Below, in pieces: positions 1 to 9,500 of a stretch of DNA of 64,000 nt. Each line of letters begins with the position of its first letter. Within the stretch, counting starts at the first letter, position 1. The notes under the pieces were generated by a model, which saw only the letters and a list, made by a program, of their open reading frames with translations, did no database searches and was not told the origin of the DNA. This DNA is from Methylovulum psychrotolerans (GTDB taxonomy: Bacteria > Pseudomonadota > Gammaproteobacteria > Methylococcales > Methylomonadaceae), in assembly GCF_002923755.1 (NCBI RefSeq), contig NZ_PGFZ01000002.1, positions 395,344-459,343 on the forward strand. Direction: 5' to 3'. The position numbers and the translations under genes were made by a program.

Positions 1-962
1 TGATCGTAAAGCGTATCAAACCACGGTTGGATTTCTGGTAAAGCTAAAAAGTTTTCTGGTTCGTCAATGCAAATAAGTGAATTTTCGGGAGTGCAATAAA
101 TCAGGGCATAAAGTGCAAACAATGCTTTCTGCCCTTCCGATAATTCATCAAAATCATAGCGAATAGTATTTTTATTGATTAAATTCTTAAACTCTATCCT
201 TAATATTTTACGGACACCACTTAGTGGAGCTATTCCAAAATGATCGTATTCTGGAATGATCTGTTTCATTGCATTTTCAAATGCAGCAATACCTTTTCTA
301 TTTGCTTCATTAAGATGAGCAAGCCACTCAGCAAAATTTGATGAATCCCTCTCAAGTTCAATATCTTGGTTCATAACCCATGAGGACATTAAATACGGAT
401 TAATGCGGACAAAAAATAAGTTACGGGAATATTGCCCAAATTCTTTGGAGTAAAAGGAACAATATTTTTGTATACTTGATGTCGATTTATCAAGTGAGTA
501 TTCTGTTTCACCCCAAAGGTTACTAAAATAGAGCGTTTTTTCAGCGTTTGATTGCACGAGAACTTCATCATTGCAATACAGGCTCTCTTCTTTAATGACA
601 GAAGGTATTTCTTCGTCGTGGTCTATTATATGACCCAAGCTAATAATTAATGAATACCTATAAACTGATTCTTGAATTTTAATATCTAATTGAAAGTGCG
701 TATCAATTTTCTCGTTGCGTAACCAACGAGGCTGATCCGTATGGTTGAAGATGTTTTCAACTCCATCCTTATTTACCTCAGCATGAAGGTTTTTGTCATA
801 TATTTTTTGATAAAAAATTACCCTGCGTAACTTATCCAAAACCTCAAAAACCGTAGACTTCCCCGACCCGTTCGCCCCCAAAAAAAGACTAATATCCTTA
901 TCAAAGTTAATCTCAAAATTAACTAAGCATTTGTAATTATGGATATATAGTCTTTTTAACAT
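1..962 (-). CDS. AAA-family ATPase, SMC/RecF-like, C-terminus cut by window edge
   Basis: An open frame of 320 codons starts at ATG 962 and runs off the left edge, so the C-terminus is not seen. The N-terminus MLKRLYIHNYKCLVNFEI is the usual start of overcoming-lysogenization/RecF-like AAA ATPases. Walker A is GANGSGKST near residues 32-40. An ABC-type signature LSEGQKALF and a Walker B-like LICIDEPENFL lie close together near residues 280-310, so most of the ATPase core is present. Such proteins act alone or with a nuclease or TOPRIM partner in DNA repair or phage defence; the partner, if any, would lie outside the window. It starts 13 bases after the glyQ stop, where glyS is often found, and the DNA is clearly more AT-rich than glyQ, which suggests transfer. 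ATPase class is fairly certain; the biological role is not. Confidence 0.85.
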   Translation of the reverse strand, partial: MLKRLYIHNYKCLVNFEINFDKDISLFLGANGSGKSTVFEVLDKLRRVIFYQKIYDKNLHAEVNKDGVENIFNHTDQPRWLRNEKIDTHFQLDIKIQESVYRYSLIISLGHIIDHDEEIPSVIKEESLYCNDEVLVQSNAEKTLYFSNLWGETEYSLDKSTSSIQKYCSFYSKEFGQYSRNLFFVRINPYLMSSWVMNQDIELERDSSNFAEWLAHLNEANRKGIAAFENAMKQIIPEYDHFGIAPLSGVRKILRIEFKNLINKNTIRYDFDELSEGQKALFALYALIYCTPENSLICIDEPENFLALPEIQPWFDTLYD

Positions 963-974
963 GGCGGATAACCT

Positions 975-1883
975 TTAGCTGGTTTGGCACATCGGGAACC
1001 CCAACGATTCGCGCCGTGCATAATAAGCTTCGGCCACGGCACGCGATAAGGTCCTCACGCGCAGGATATAGCGTTGCCGTTCGGTGACGGAGATGGCGTG
1101 GCGGGCATCGAGCAGGTTGAAGGTGTGTGAGGCTTTTAAGACCATTTCATACGCAGGCAGCGGTAAGTTCAGCTCGATCAGCTTTTGGCATTCTTGTTCG
1201 TAAGTGTCGAAACAGGTGAACAGGAACGGCACGTTGGCGTGGTCGAAGTTAAACGCCGACATTTCCACTTCGTTTTGGTGGAACACGTCGCCATAAGTGA
1301 CGATACCGTGCGGGGTTTTCGTCCAGACCAGATCATAAACGCTTTTTACGCCCTGCAAATACATCGCCAACCGCTCCAGGCCGTAGGTGATTTCGCCCGT
1401 GACTGGACGGCATTCCAAACCGCCGACTTGTTGGAAGTAAGTGAACTGGGTGACTTCCATACCGTTCAGCCAGACTTCCCAGCCTAAGCCCCATGCACCT
1501 AGGGTGGGGGATTCCCAGTTGTCTTCGACAAAACGGATGTCATGTTCGAGCAGATCAAAACCTAAATGCCGCAATGACCCCAGATACAGCTCTTGGATAT
1601 TGTCCGGCGAGGGTTTGAGCATGACTTGGTATTGGTAGTAATGCTGCAAGCGGTTGGGGTTTTCGCCAAAACGTCCGTCAGTCGGGCGGCGCGACGGCTG
1701 TACATAGGCGGCGTTCCACGGCTCAGGGCCGATAGCGCGTAAAAAAGTGGCGGGGTGGAAGGTGCCTGCACCGACTTCTTGGTCTAAAGGCTGTAATAAA
1801 ATGCAGCCTTGCTCTGACCAATAAGTTTGTAACGCAAGGATAAGGCCTTGAAAGGTAGATAAATCGTTGTTTAGACTCGACAC
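975..1883 (-). CDS. glyQ: Glycine--tRNA ligase alpha subunit
   Basis: This is the 302-residue alpha subunit of the bacterial alpha2beta2 glycyl-tRNA synthetase, which forms glycyl-adenylate and charges tRNA-Gly in the cytoplasm. The class II catalytic core is recognisable: [20 protein letters not shown] near the N-terminus, [17 protein letters not shown] (motif 2 region) and [17 protein letters not shown] (motif 3). Length matches the family (about 300). The beta subunit gene glyS, often directly downstream, is not here; an AAA ATPase follows instead, so glyS must be elsewhere in the genome. The ATG start gives the expected N-terminus. Confidence 0.97.
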   Translation of the reverse strand: MSSLNNDLSTFQGLILALQTYWSEQGCILLQPLDQEVGAGTFHPATFLRAIGPEPWNAAYVQPSRRPTDGRFGENPNRLQHYYQYQVMLKPSPDNIQELYLGSLRHLGFDLLEHDIRFVEDNWESPTLGAWGLGWEVWLNGMEVTQFTYFQQVGGLECRPVTGEITYGLERLAMYLQGVKSVYDLVWTKTPHGIVTYGDVFHQNEVEMSAFNFDHANVPFLFTCFDTYEQECQKLIELNLPLPAYEMVLKASHTFNLLDARHAISVTERQRYILRVRTLSRAVAEAYYARRESLGFPMCQTS

Positions 1884-1916
1884 GGCTGGCTTTGTTGGGT
1901 TGAGTTAAAAGGGCTA

Positions 1917-1922
1917 ATTATA
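1917..1922 (-). promoter_or_regulatory. Possible -10 element of glyQ
   Basis: On the minus strand a perfect TATAAT lies 34 bases before the glyQ ATG. No good -35 hexamer is seen 16-18 bases upstream, so this is a weak call resting on position and the perfect -10 only. Confidence 0.35.
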
Positions 1923-1986
1923 GCGTAAAACGCGGGGATGGGCGCGGATGGGATGGGGATTTTTCCCGCACATCCGCTTAGCAAGG

Positions 1987-2451
1987 TTAATGGCTCGGAT
2001 GCGCCGCTTGTGGTTGGCTCAGCGCATTCCGGCGCAAAATATAGCCGTCGGCATTTTTTCCGGTGATGACGCTGCCGTTGCTGTCGAGCTGGGTTAGGGT
2101 ATCTTCGCCGACCAAATAGTGGCGTGAGTTTGGGCTATTGCGTGGGGTCAGAATAATAGTTTTGGTGTCCTCATGCCAAGTAAATTTGCCCTTTTCGACA
2201 AATTCCCGGTCGGATTTGCCGACATTTTGGGTCATCAGGATGTAGCTGCCGTTACTGTTTAAGGCCAGTGAGGTTTTAACCCCTTTGCAATCTGCGCATG
2301 GCGTAAAGCCGTAATAAACGCCGGGCCAGTCGATGCTGGTTTGTGCGTGATGCGCGGCGTGGGGGTCTGGGTTTTCGGCAAACACAGGGGCATTGCCCAA
2401 ACACAGGGTGATGAGGGCGAGCAAAGCAAAAGGTGGGGTTAATATCCGCAT
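1987..2451 (-). CDS. NlpE-like (copper-homeostasis/envelope stress) periplasmic protein
   Basis: A 154-residue exported protein. Residues 1-25 form a signal peptide ending in VFA before E26; no lipobox cysteine is placed correctly, so it is probably soluble in the periplasm rather than a lipoprotein like E. coli NlpE. The body carries the NlpE N-terminal domain hallmark: a tyrosine-rich start, then TPCADCKGVKTSLALN with the CxxC pair, then a GSYIL strand and further beta strands. In the family this domain forms a small beta barrel linked to copper tolerance and the Cpx response. A His-rich stretch (HAAHHA near residue 31, HPSH at the end) could bind metal; that is inference. It stands alone between lspA and glyQ. 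Confidence 0.8.
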   Translation of the reverse strand: MRILTPPFALLALITLCLGNAPVFAENPDPHAAHHAQTSIDWPGVYYGFTPCADCKGVKTSLALNSNGSYILMTQNVGKSDREFVEKGKFTWHEDTKTIILTPRNSPNSRHYLVGEDTLTQLDSNGSVITGKNADGYILRRNALSQPQAAHPSH

Positions 2452-2520
2452 GGTGTAACTCCTGGCAAAATGACGATGTAGAGGTGGATGCTGCTTGTGT
2501 GGGTCTGGTCGCTAGTGCTG

Positions 2521-2543
2521 TTATGCCCCATGAAGGGGCATAA
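2521..2543. other. Palindromic hairpin after lspA
   Basis: A 9-bp perfect stem (TTATGCCCC / GGGGCATAA) with a 5-base loop lies about 10 bases after the lspA stop on the minus strand. No T-run follows on either strand, so it is more likely a 3'-end stabilising or processing hairpin than a classical terminator. Confidence 0.5.
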
Positions 2544-2552
2544 TGGGGATAT

Positions 2553-3035
2553 TTACTGCGTTACGCCGCTTTCTTTGGGTTTGCCCACGCCCAGAGACTC
2601 CAGCAGCATCAGCCCCACGCCGACGCTAATTGCGGCATCGGCGATATTGAAAATAGCGAAATGCCAAGTGCCGACATAAAAATCAACAAAGTCGATGACG
2701 TAGCCATAAATCAAGCGGTCGATCAGGTTGCCGACCGCACCGCCTAAAATCAGGGCGATAGCCACGGCCAGCAGGGTTTCATGCTTTTGCAGCCGTGCCA
2801 GCCAGATGCTTAAGGTGGTGCTGACGATGGCGGCTAGGGCGGCAAATAGCCAGCGTTGCCAGCCGCCCGCTTCGCTTAAGAAACTGAACGATGCGCCCTT
2901 ATTATGCACATAGGTCAAGCTTAGCGAAGGTATCAGGGCAATCGACTCATACAGCTGCATGGTGCTGGAGATACCGATTTTACTGGCTTGGTCTAAGACT
3001 AAGGCCAAAGCTGACAACCATAACCATTTAAGCAT
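2553..3035 (-). CDS. lspA: Lipoprotein signal peptidase (signal peptidase II)
   Basis: This inner-membrane aspartyl protease of 160 residues removes the signal peptide of diacylglyceryl-modified prolipoproteins. Four hydrophobic segments are visible. Conserved boxes are [19 protein letters not shown] with the first catalytic Asp, and [11 protein letters not shown] with the second. The ATG at 3035 overlaps the end of ileS by 8 bases, so the two genes are translationally coupled, as in most Gammaproteobacteria. The substrates in this window would include the M48 protease at 60473. Confidence 0.97.
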   Translation of the reverse strand: MLKWLWLSALALVLDQASKIGISSTMQLYESIALIPSLSLTYVHNKGASFSFLSEAGGWQRWLFAALAAIVSTTLSIWLARLQKHETLLAVAIALILGGAVGNLIDRLIYGYVIDFVDFYVGTWHFAIFNIADAAISVGVGLMLLESLGVGKPKESGVTQ

Positions 3036-5859
3036 AATGTCTCACTTCCCCCGCGCCTGCGACGTTATCAGCGCAACGGCCACACAGTTCGGGATGCTCA
3101 GGGTTTACGCCAATATCGGCGCGTTGATGCCAACAGCGCACACATTTTTGCTCGGTCGAGGCCACGACTTTGATTTTTAGGCCGTCGATTTCGCTGGCGA
3201 CTGCATCTTCCGGCGCGGCTTGTTCGGGCAGTACGGTGGCTTTGGAGGTGATGAAGATAAAATGCAGTTCATCGGCCAGTTGCCCTAAATCGGCTTGCTG
3301 GGCGGCATTGCCATACAGGTGCAGCTCCGCATTTAAGGAGGCACCGATTTCGCCTCTGGCGCGGCTTTTTTCCAGTTCTTTACTGACTTCGGTGCGGATG
3401 GCCATAATTTTTTGCCAAAAGTCACGGTTTAACGGTGAGGTTTCATCCAGGGTCGTCAAGCCTTCATACCAGGTTTCCAAAAACACCGATTCGCTGTGTT
3501 GTCCGGGCAGGTAATGCCAGATTTCCTCGGCGGTGTAGCTGATGATAGGAGCCAGCCAGCGGGTCAGTGCTTCCAACACATGGTACATGGCGGTTTGCGC
3601 CGAACGGCGGGCAAGGCCATCGGTTTTGGCGGTGTATTGGCGGTCTTTGATGATGTCCAGATAAAAGCCGCCCAAATCAATCACGCAAAAATGATGCACT
3701 TTTTGGAAGATGTGCTGGAACTGGTAGGCTTCGTAAGCGGTTTTGACCTCTTCTTGCAACAGATAGGCGCGGTCGACAATCCAGCGGTCTAAGGCCAGCA
3801 AGTCGCCGGTGGCGACCTGATGCTGGGCGGGGTCAAAATCAGCCAGATTCGACAAGAGGAACCGTGCGGTATTGCGCAAGCGGCGGTAGCCATCGGAGGT
3901 GCGTTCCAGGATTTCATCGGACACGCGCATTTCGCCGCGATAATCGGTGGAGGCTATCCATAAACGCAGCACATCCGCGCCGAGGTTTTTCATCACCGAT
4001 TGCGGCGGGATGACGTTGCCCTTGGATTTGGACATTTTTTCGCCTTTGGCATCGACCGTAAAGCCGTGGGTCAGCACGGCCTTATAAGGGGCGACATCGT
4101 TCATGGCGACCGAGGCCAGCAACGAGGATTGGAACCAGCCACGATGTTGGTCGGAACCTTCCAGATACAAATCGGCAGGGAAATGCAGTTCTTTGCGCCG
4201 CTCCAATACGGCGGCATGGGTGACACCCGAATCGAACCAGACATCTAAGGTGTCGGTCATTTTGTCGTAAAATTCGGCTTCCGCGCCCAGCAATTGCGCC
4301 GCGTCCAGCTCGAACCACGCTTCTATGCCTTGTTGCTCGATCAGTTGTGCGACTTGCTCGACCAGTTCGGCGGTGCGCGGGTGCAACTCGCCAGTTTCTT
4401 TATGGACGAAAAAGGTAATCGGCACGCCCCAGGTGCGCTGGCGCGAGATACACCAGTCAGGGCGGCCATTCATCATGCTTTCGATACGCGCTTGCCCCCA
4501 GTCAGGAATCCATTCCACGCGCTGGACGGCGCTTAAGGCCAGCTCGCGCAGGTGGTTTTTGTCCATAGAGATAAACCATTGCGGGGTGGCGCGGAAGATA
4601 ATCGGGGTGTGGTGCCGCCAGCAATGCGGGTAGCTGTGCAACAGCGCGTGGTGATGCAACAGCTTGCCGCGCTCTTGCAGCAGTTCGATGACTTCGGCAT
4701 TGGCGGTGAATACATGCTTGCCCGCAAACAACTCGGTGCTGGGCAAAAACACGCCATCGTTACCGACAGGGTTATCAATCGGCAAGCCGTATTTACGTCC
4801 GACAATATAGTCGTCCTGACCATGCCCTGGCGCGGTATGCACCGCCCCTGTACCCGCTTCGGTGGTGACGTGGTCGCCTAAGATAACCGGCACTTGGCGG
4901 TCATAAAACGGATGTTGCAGGAGTTGGTGTTCCAAGGCCGCGCCCGTGCAGCTGGCCAGAATGATATGACCGTCATTGTCATAACGCTTCATCGCCGCGA
5001 TTAACAGGGCTTCCGCCAAAACTAAACGCTCATCGCCGTATTGCACCAACAGATAAGTCAGCTCGGCATTCAGCGCCACCGCTTGGTTGGCGGGCAAAGT
5101 CCACGGCGTGGTTGTCCAAATCACCACGGAAATGGGGCCGGTGCCTGCTTCGGTGCGCGGGTCATGGTCAGGTGAAAACGGCTCGAAGCAAGCTAAAAAG
5201 CCGGCCTCATCAACGGCCTGAAAACGCACGTCAATGGCGGGGGAGTGTTTGTCCTCATACTCCACTTCCGCTTCTGCCAAAGCCGAACCACAGTCGGTGC
5301 ACCAATGTACAGGCTTCGCACCTTTGGTGATGTGGCCTTTAGCGTTGATCCTGCCGAGGGAGCGGACAATATCGGCCTCGAATTTAAAATCCATCGTCAA
5401 ATACGGCTGTTCCCAATCGCCGAAAATGCCTAAGCGCACAAACGCCTCCTTTTGTAGGCTGACTTGTTTGCCCGCATACTCGCGGCAGGCTTTGCGGAAA
5501 ATGGCCGGGGAGACTTTAACTCCCGCCTTGCCGACTTTTTTCTCCACTTGCAATTCAATCGGCAAGCCGTGGCAATCCCAGCCAGGAATATAAGGCGCGT
5601 CAAAACCGCTGAGGGTTTTGGCTTTGATGATAATGTCTTTTAATACTTTATTGACCGCATGGCCGATATGGATTTCACCGTTGGCATAAGGCGGGCCATC
5701 ATGCAGTACAAACAGCGGCTTACCCGCACGGTTGGCACGGATTTTTTTATACAATTCCAATTGTTGCCATTTTTTCAACTGCTCCGGCTCACGTTGCGCC
5801 AGATTGCCTTTCATCGGAAATGCGGTGTTGGGTAGGTTTAGGGTCTTTTTGTAATCCAT
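3028..5859 (-). CDS. ileS: Isoleucine--tRNA ligase
   Basis: A 943-residue class I synthetase that charges tRNA-Ile in the cytoplasm. The HIGH box is [16 protein letters not shown] near residues 55-70; WDCHGLPIE, the CP1 editing domain, and the KMSKS loop ([11 protein letters not shown] near residue 605) follow. The C-terminus carries the zinc site CVRCWHQ...CGRC at about 905-925. Length equals the usual 930-945 of the bacterial type I enzyme. It normally follows ribF directly; here about 920 bases with a PIN module intervene. A TTGACG at 5902-5897 (minus strand) 17 bases before AAAGAT may give ileS its own weak promoter. Confidence 0.98.
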   Translation of the reverse strand: MDYKKTLNLPNTAFPMKGNLAQREPEQLKKWQQLELYKKIRANRAGKPLFVLHDGPPYANGEIHIGHAVNKVLKDIIIKAKTLSGFDAPYIPGWDCHGLPIELQVEKKVGKAGVKVSPAIFRKACREYAGKQVSLQKEAFVRLGIFGDWEQPYLTMDFKFEADIVRSLGRINAKGHITKGAKPVHWCTDCGSALAEAEVEYEDKHSPAIDVRFQAVDEAGFLACFEPFSPDHDPRTEAGTGPISVVIWTTTPWTLPANQAVALNAELTYLLVQYGDERLVLAEALLIAAMKRYDNDGHIILASCTGAALEHQLLQHPFYDRQVPVILGDHVTTEAGTGAVHTAPGHGQDDYIVGRKYGLPIDNPVGNDGVFLPSTELFAGKHVFTANAEVIELLQERGKLLHHHALLHSYPHCWRHHTPIIFRATPQWFISMDKNHLRELALSAVQRVEWIPDWGQARIESMMNGRPDWCISRQRTWGVPITFFVHKETGELHPRTAELVEQVAQLIEQQGIEAWFELDAAQLLGAEAEFYDKMTDTLDVWFDSGVTHAAVLERRKELHFPADLYLEGSDQHRGWFQSSLLASVAMNDVAPYKAVLTHGFTVDAKGEKMSKSKGNVIPPQSVMKNLGADVLRLWIASTDYRGEMRVSDEILERTSDGYRRLRNTARFLLSNLADFDPAQHQVATGDLLALDRWIVDRAYLLQEEVKTAYEAYQFQHIFQKVHHFCVIDLGGFYLDIIKDRQYTAKTDGLARRSAQTAMYHVLEALTRWLAPIISYTAEEIWHYLPGQHSESVFLETWYEGLTTLDETSPLNRDFWQKIMAIRTEVSKELEKSRARGEIGASLNAELHLYGNAAQQADLGQLADELHFIFITSKATVLPEQAAPEDAVASEIDGLKIKVVASTEQKCVRCWHQRADIGVNPEHPELCGRCADNVAGAGEVRHYA

Positions 5860-5914
5860 TTTTATAAGCTCTTATCTTTTAAATTTTTTTAATACACGTC
5901 AATGAGTGCCAATA

Positions 5915-6118
5915 TCAATCAACTCTACTTTCATCGTCTAAAGCCTTGAACAAATCAGCAATATTGCCTGTTGCCACGTGTCCCGTCGCGTAATTCGATT
6001 CAGCCTCCTTAACCCTGTTACGAAGCGTGTCCCTTTGTTGTTCAATGGCCGGGGTGGTTGGCACATAAACGCGCAATTTATCCAAAAGCAATCTCCATTG
6101 AAGAAATATAGGTTTCAC
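5915..6118 (-). CDS. Small protein of unknown function in the PIN module
   Basis: A 67-codon frame starting at ATG 6118, 24 bases after the stop of the preceding small gene, so probably in the same transcript. The C-terminal part reads as an acidic amphipathic helix (RVKEAESNYATGHVATGNI then LFKALDDES), a layout reminiscent of the toxin-binding tails of type II antitoxins, but that is only a resemblance. I do not recognise the family. It could also be a degraded remnant; the rather hydrophobic N-terminus MKPIFLQWRLLL does not look like a DNA-binding domain. Confidence 0.45.
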   Translation of the reverse strand: MKPIFLQWRLLLDKLRVYVPTTPAIEQQRDTLRNRVKEAESNYATGHVATGNIADLFKALDDESRVD

Positions 6119-6142
6119 TGTAAATCACTGGGCAATTTTAAG

Positions 6143-6352
6143 CTACGGCAAGGTTTCGTTTTTCATTTCCAATAAGATTGCATCGACCGAATACGGTTGT
6201 TGCCATTGTTGGCGATCTTCGGCATAGTTACCGTGGCCTTGGTTAAACTGTTGTATGAATCGTATAAAGCCGCTCGCACCAAGACCTTGGTAGAGCATGT
6301 CAATACCAGTTTTGTAGATTTCTTGTTCTGTTTTATAGTCAATTACACTCAT
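6143..6352 (-). CDS. Small partner protein of PIN protein (putative antitoxin)
   Basis: A 69-residue protein whose ATG overlaps the stop of the PIN gene by 4 bases (ATGA), showing translational coupling. The sequence includes IYKTGIDMLYQGLGASGFIR and, in the middle, RFIQQFNQGHGNYAEDRQQW. From memory, small proteins with the G-x-x-G-x-x-RF-x-QQ pattern sit next to PIN-domain genes in cyanobacteria and other bacteria; no function is established that I know of. Its fixed position suggests an antitoxin or assembly partner. A gene is likely; the role is inference. Confidence 0.7.
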   Translation of the reverse strand: MSVIDYKTEQEIYKTGIDMLYQGLGASGFIRFIQQFNQGHGNYAEDRQQWQQPYSVDAILLEMKNETLP

Positions 6353-6789
6353 GGTAAAACCTCATTAAGCCAGACTAAGGGGTTGCGGACGGTAATTTTT
6401 AGCCCATTAATAGTTTGCGCCTTTTTTATAAACTTATCATCGACCGTCAGGAAAATGTCGGCATTATTTTCCGAACAGGCCAAGTGCAAGGCATCAAACG
6501 CTTGTACGCCGAAACTTTCAAATTGTTTAGCTCTGTTAATCATTGAGGAATTTATTTCAATCACCTCGCTAGCCAGCGATTCCATTAGCCTTAGTTCTAT
6601 TTTTCGCGGTTCATCGGTTAACTTTGCTATTTCAAATTTTAAAATAGGGCTACTTACTAATTGCCATATCTGCCGCTCAACTAATGTAATAATTGTTTTT
6701 ATTGCTTCCGCTTCCAGATGAACCCTGAGATCAGCTTGGTTATCAAAGGGTCTGTTCAAGCAGCAGTTGTCCATATAAATTTTCACCAC
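6349..6789 (-). CDS. PIN-domain ribonuclease (VapC-like toxin candidate)
   Basis: A 146-residue single-domain PIN protein. The N-terminus MVKIYMDNCCLNRPFDNQ carries Asp7, and the other acidic residues of the metal-dependent nuclease site are present in order: Glu53, Asp99 (AFDALHLA) and Asp117-118 (LTVDDKF). All four are intact, so it should be active as an RNase. It starts at GTG 6789, overlapping the ribF stop by 7 bases, or at the adjacent GTG 6786. The gene order toxin-first followed by a small coupled partner is reversed from classical vapBC. The DNA is AT-rich against ribF and ileS, which points to later insertion. Confidence 0.85.
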   Translation of the reverse strand: MVKIYMDNCCLNRPFDNQADLRVHLEAEAIKTIITLVERQIWQLVSSPILKFEIAKLTDEPRKIELRLMESLASEVIEINSSMINRAKQFESFGVQAFDALHLACSENNADIFLTVDDKFIKKAQTINGLKITVRNPLVWLNEVLP

Positions 6790-7739
6790 TTGCTTTGCTC
6801 TAAATGGTAGTTTTGTGACAGCCAGTCCTTAGCCACCGCCACATCCAAAACAATCTGGGCTTTTAGCTGCTCCACCGAAGCGAAACGCAGCTCATCGCGG
6901 ATTTTGTGCTTAAAATGCACCTCCACATAACGCCCGTATATTTCACGGTTGAAGTTAAACAAATGCGTTTCTAATATCACTTTAGAGCTGCCGTCTACGG
7001 TAGGGCGGCTGCCGACATTGGCGATGCCCATGACTTCTTGGCCATCTATGCCGGTCATGGTCACGGCAAACACCCCATTTATGGGGGTGTTTTTACGGAA
7101 TAACCGGATATTTGCAGTCGGGTAGCCTAATGTCCGCCCGCGTTTGTCGCCGTGGGCGACCCGTCCGCAAATCGAATAGCTACGTCCCAGCAAGCGCTCT
7201 GCCTGCATCAAATCGCCTGCCGCGAGGGCATCACGGATCAAGGTGCTGCTGACGCGGCAACCTTCGGCCAGATAAGAGCCGGTATCTTCAACGCTAAAGC
7301 CGTGGCGGTGGCCTTTGGCTTTCAGCAACGCAAAATTGCCGCGCCGCGCCTTGCCAAAATGAAAGTCGTCGCCGACTACCAGATGTTTGATATTGAGTTT
7401 TTTCAGCAAAATCTCATCAATAAACTGGTCGGCATCGACATCGGCAAATTGGCGGTTAAACCGCGCTATCAGCAAATAATCCACGGGCAGGCCGCTGAAT
7501 TGGATCACTTTATCGCGCAAGGCGCTGAGGCGTGAGGGTTCGTTATCCTTTAAGAAATATTCCAGCGGTTGCGGCTCAAAAATCATAATGACCACAGGCA
7601 AGCCTAAGGCTTCGCCCCGCGCCACCAGTTTTTCGATCACGGCCTTATGGCCTAGATGTAAGCCGTCAAAATTGCCTATCGTCAGTACGCAGCCGTCCAC
7701 GAAAGGTTTTAATTGTGCCAGTCCTCTAATTAAGTGCAT
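6783..7739 (-). CDS. ribF: Bifunctional riboflavin kinase / FAD synthetase
   Basis: A 318-residue cytoplasmic enzyme that phosphorylates riboflavin to FMN and adenylates FMN to FAD. The N-terminal nucleotidyltransferase has TIGNFDGLHLGHKAVIE and GDDFHFGKARRGNF; the C-terminal kinase domain begins with LGRSYSICGRVAHGDKRG then LGYPTANI with the PTAN signature. Length is typical. It follows murJ after about 105 bases and is followed with a 7-base overlap by the PIN gene, not by ileS. Confidence 0.97.
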   Translation of the reverse strand: MHLIRGLAQLKPFVDGCVLTIGNFDGLHLGHKAVIEKLVARGEALGLPVVIMIFEPQPLEYFLKDNEPSRLSALRDKVIQFSGLPVDYLLIARFNRQFADVDADQFIDEILLKKLNIKHLVVGDDFHFGKARRGNFALLKAKGHRHGFSVEDTGSYLAEGCRVSSTLIRDALAAGDLMQAERLLGRSYSICGRVAHGDKRGRTLGYPTANIRLFRKNTPINGVFAVTMTGIDGQEVMGIANVGSRPTVDGSSKVILETHLFNFNREIYGRYVEVHFKHKIRDELRFASVEQLKAQIVLDVAVAKDWLSQNYHLEQSKW

Positions 7740-7844
7740 GTTTCAATGGTCTTCAGTCCTTTCAATCCGTACCCCGCCGCTGGGTGGGGCGCATTTTCCG
7801 CGTTTGCAGTACCCGGTCGGTTACGGGCGGCGCGGGCGCTTAGC

Positions 7845-9404
7845 TTACGATGATAAAAAATTATTTATCTTATCATGGGCTACGCTTAAATGCCGTAGTC
7901 TTAAGCCTGTTATTAGCAAAATGGCACCATAAACGCCTGCGCCGAGCAGGATGACTTTCAGCAAATTCACTATCCGCGCCGTGGTGTGCCAGTGTTGCCA
8001 ATCATCAATGGTTACGCCGTAGTGCAGATAGGCCGCCATTGCCGTACTGGCCAGCAGTACCCGTACCAAAAACAGCACCCAACCGGGGGCGGCCTGATAG
8101 ACGCGCTCTTGGCGTAATTTGTTCAGTAAGAGCAGGGCGTTGATAAGTGCCCCTAAGGAGGTGGCTAAGGCCAGTCCGGCATGGGCGAGCGGTATCGCCA
8201 GGACATTGCCTGCTAGACTAATCACCATCGCATAGCTGCCGTAACGTAAAGGGGTGGTGAGGTCTTGGCGGGCGGTAAAGCCCGGCACCAGCACTTTGAT
8301 CATTAAAAAGCCCAGTAGGCCTAGAGCGTAAGCTTGCAGGCTTTGTCCGGCCAGTTGCACATCGGTATGGGTAAATTCATCATATTGGAACAGCGTCGCC
8401 AACATGGGTTCGGCTAGCAGGATCAGGCCGAGAGTGGCCGGAATGCCTGTCAGTAACACCAGCCGCAAGCCCCAATCTAAGGCGTTGGAAAAAGCCTTGG
8501 GGTCGGCTTGGGCGTGGTGTTTAGCCAATTGCGGCAAGATGACCGTACCTAAGGCCAAACCTAATAGGCCTTGCGGAAATTCCACCAAACGGTCGGAATA
8601 ATACAGCCAAGAAACGCTGCCGACGGTTAGGAAGGAGGCGATTAAGGTATCCAGCAGTAAATTGATTTGTGTCACCGAGACGCTAAAAATGGCCGGGACA
8701 ACACGCTTAAACAGGCGCTTGACCCCTTCATCCCGAAAATCCAGTTGCCAGCGTGGCAACAGGCCTAAGCGCATGAGCGGCGGGATTTGCAGTGTCAGCT
8801 GGGCGAGGCCGGCAATCAGTACGCCCCATGCCAGCGCGGTGACGGGTTCGGCCAGTAGAGGGGCTAGCCAAATGGCGGCGGCAATCATGCTGATATTGAG
8901 CAGGGCAGGGGTGAAGGCCGGGACAATAAACTGATGGTGGGCGTTTAAAATCCCTCCGGCAAAGGCGACTAAGGCGATAAACAGCAGGTAAGGGAAGGTG
9001 ATCTGCAACATCAGTACCGCCAAATCATGTTGCGGGCCTTGCCAATTAAAGCCTGGAGCCAGCAATAAAATCAGCAAGGGCGCAGCCAGCACACCGATGA
9101 GGGTCAGCACTAACAACATAAAAGCCCACATACTGGCGGATTTGCTGATAAACTGACGCACCGCAGCCGGGTCATTTTGTGCCTGATACTCTGCCAAAAC
9201 CGGGATAAAGGCATGGGCGAACGCGCCTTCGGTAAATAACCGGCGCAGAAAGTTAGGAAGCTTAAACGCGACAAAGAACGCATCGGTCGCCACGTCCACA
9301 CCAAACAGCCGCGCAATCAGCATATCGCGGACAAATCCCAGCAATCGGGACAGCAGTGTCAGGCCGCTAACGGCGGCGGTGGCTTTAAAAAGTTGCCTGC
9401 TCAA
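7845..9404 (-). CDS. murJ: Lipid II flippase MurJ (MviN)
   Basis: A 519-residue polytopic inner-membrane protein of the MOP exporter superfamily, which moves lipid II across the membrane for peptidoglycan synthesis. About 14 hydrophobic segments are visible. Family landmarks are the N-terminal RLLGFVRDMLIARLFG, TDAFFVAFKLPNFLRRLFTEGAF, and YSDRLVEFPQGLLGLALGT in the middle. Length matches the family. It is the first gene of murJ-ribF-(PIN module)-ileS-lspA and diverges from rpsT, the classic arrangement. Confidence 0.97.
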   Translation of the reverse strand: MSRQLFKATAAVSGLTLLSRLLGFVRDMLIARLFGVDVATDAFFVAFKLPNFLRRLFTEGAFAHAFIPVLAEYQAQNDPAAVRQFISKSASMWAFMLLVLTLIGVLAAPLLILLLAPGFNWQGPQHDLAVLMLQITFPYLLFIALVAFAGGILNAHHQFIVPAFTPALLNISMIAAAIWLAPLLAEPVTALAWGVLIAGLAQLTLQIPPLMRLGLLPRWQLDFRDEGVKRLFKRVVPAIFSVSVTQINLLLDTLIASFLTVGSVSWLYYSDRLVEFPQGLLGLALGTVILPQLAKHHAQADPKAFSNALDWGLRLVLLTGIPATLGLILLAEPMLATLFQYDEFTHTDVQLAGQSLQAYALGLLGFLMIKVLVPGFTARQDLTTPLRYGSYAMVISLAGNVLAIPLAHAGLALATSLGALINALLLLNKLRQERVYQAAPGWVLFLVRVLLASTAMAAYLHYGVTIDDWQHWHTTARIVNLLKVILLGAGVYGAILLITGLRLRHLSVAHDKINNFLSS

Positions 9405-9432
9405 TCTTCGGCTCCGTAACTCGCTAAAAAGT

Positions 9433-9461
9433 TTGACAATAATAACATTTAAAAAGATAAT
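9433..9461 (+). promoter_or_regulatory. Sigma-70 promoter of rpsT
   Basis: TTGACA at 9433-9438 and GATAAT at 9456-9461 are separated by 17 bases, 40 bases before the rpsT start. The same TTGACA-17-GATAAT design recurs before the tRNA-tuf operon at 26695. Confidence 0.8.
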
Positions 9462-9500
9462 ACACGGCTATTTTACTTAACTTGAAAAAACCGAGACACC

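Noticed and set aside
6197-6721. Plus-strand 174-codon frame
   Set aside because: Antisense to the PIN gene and its partner, whose motifs and coupling are convincing; no ribosome site or known domain.
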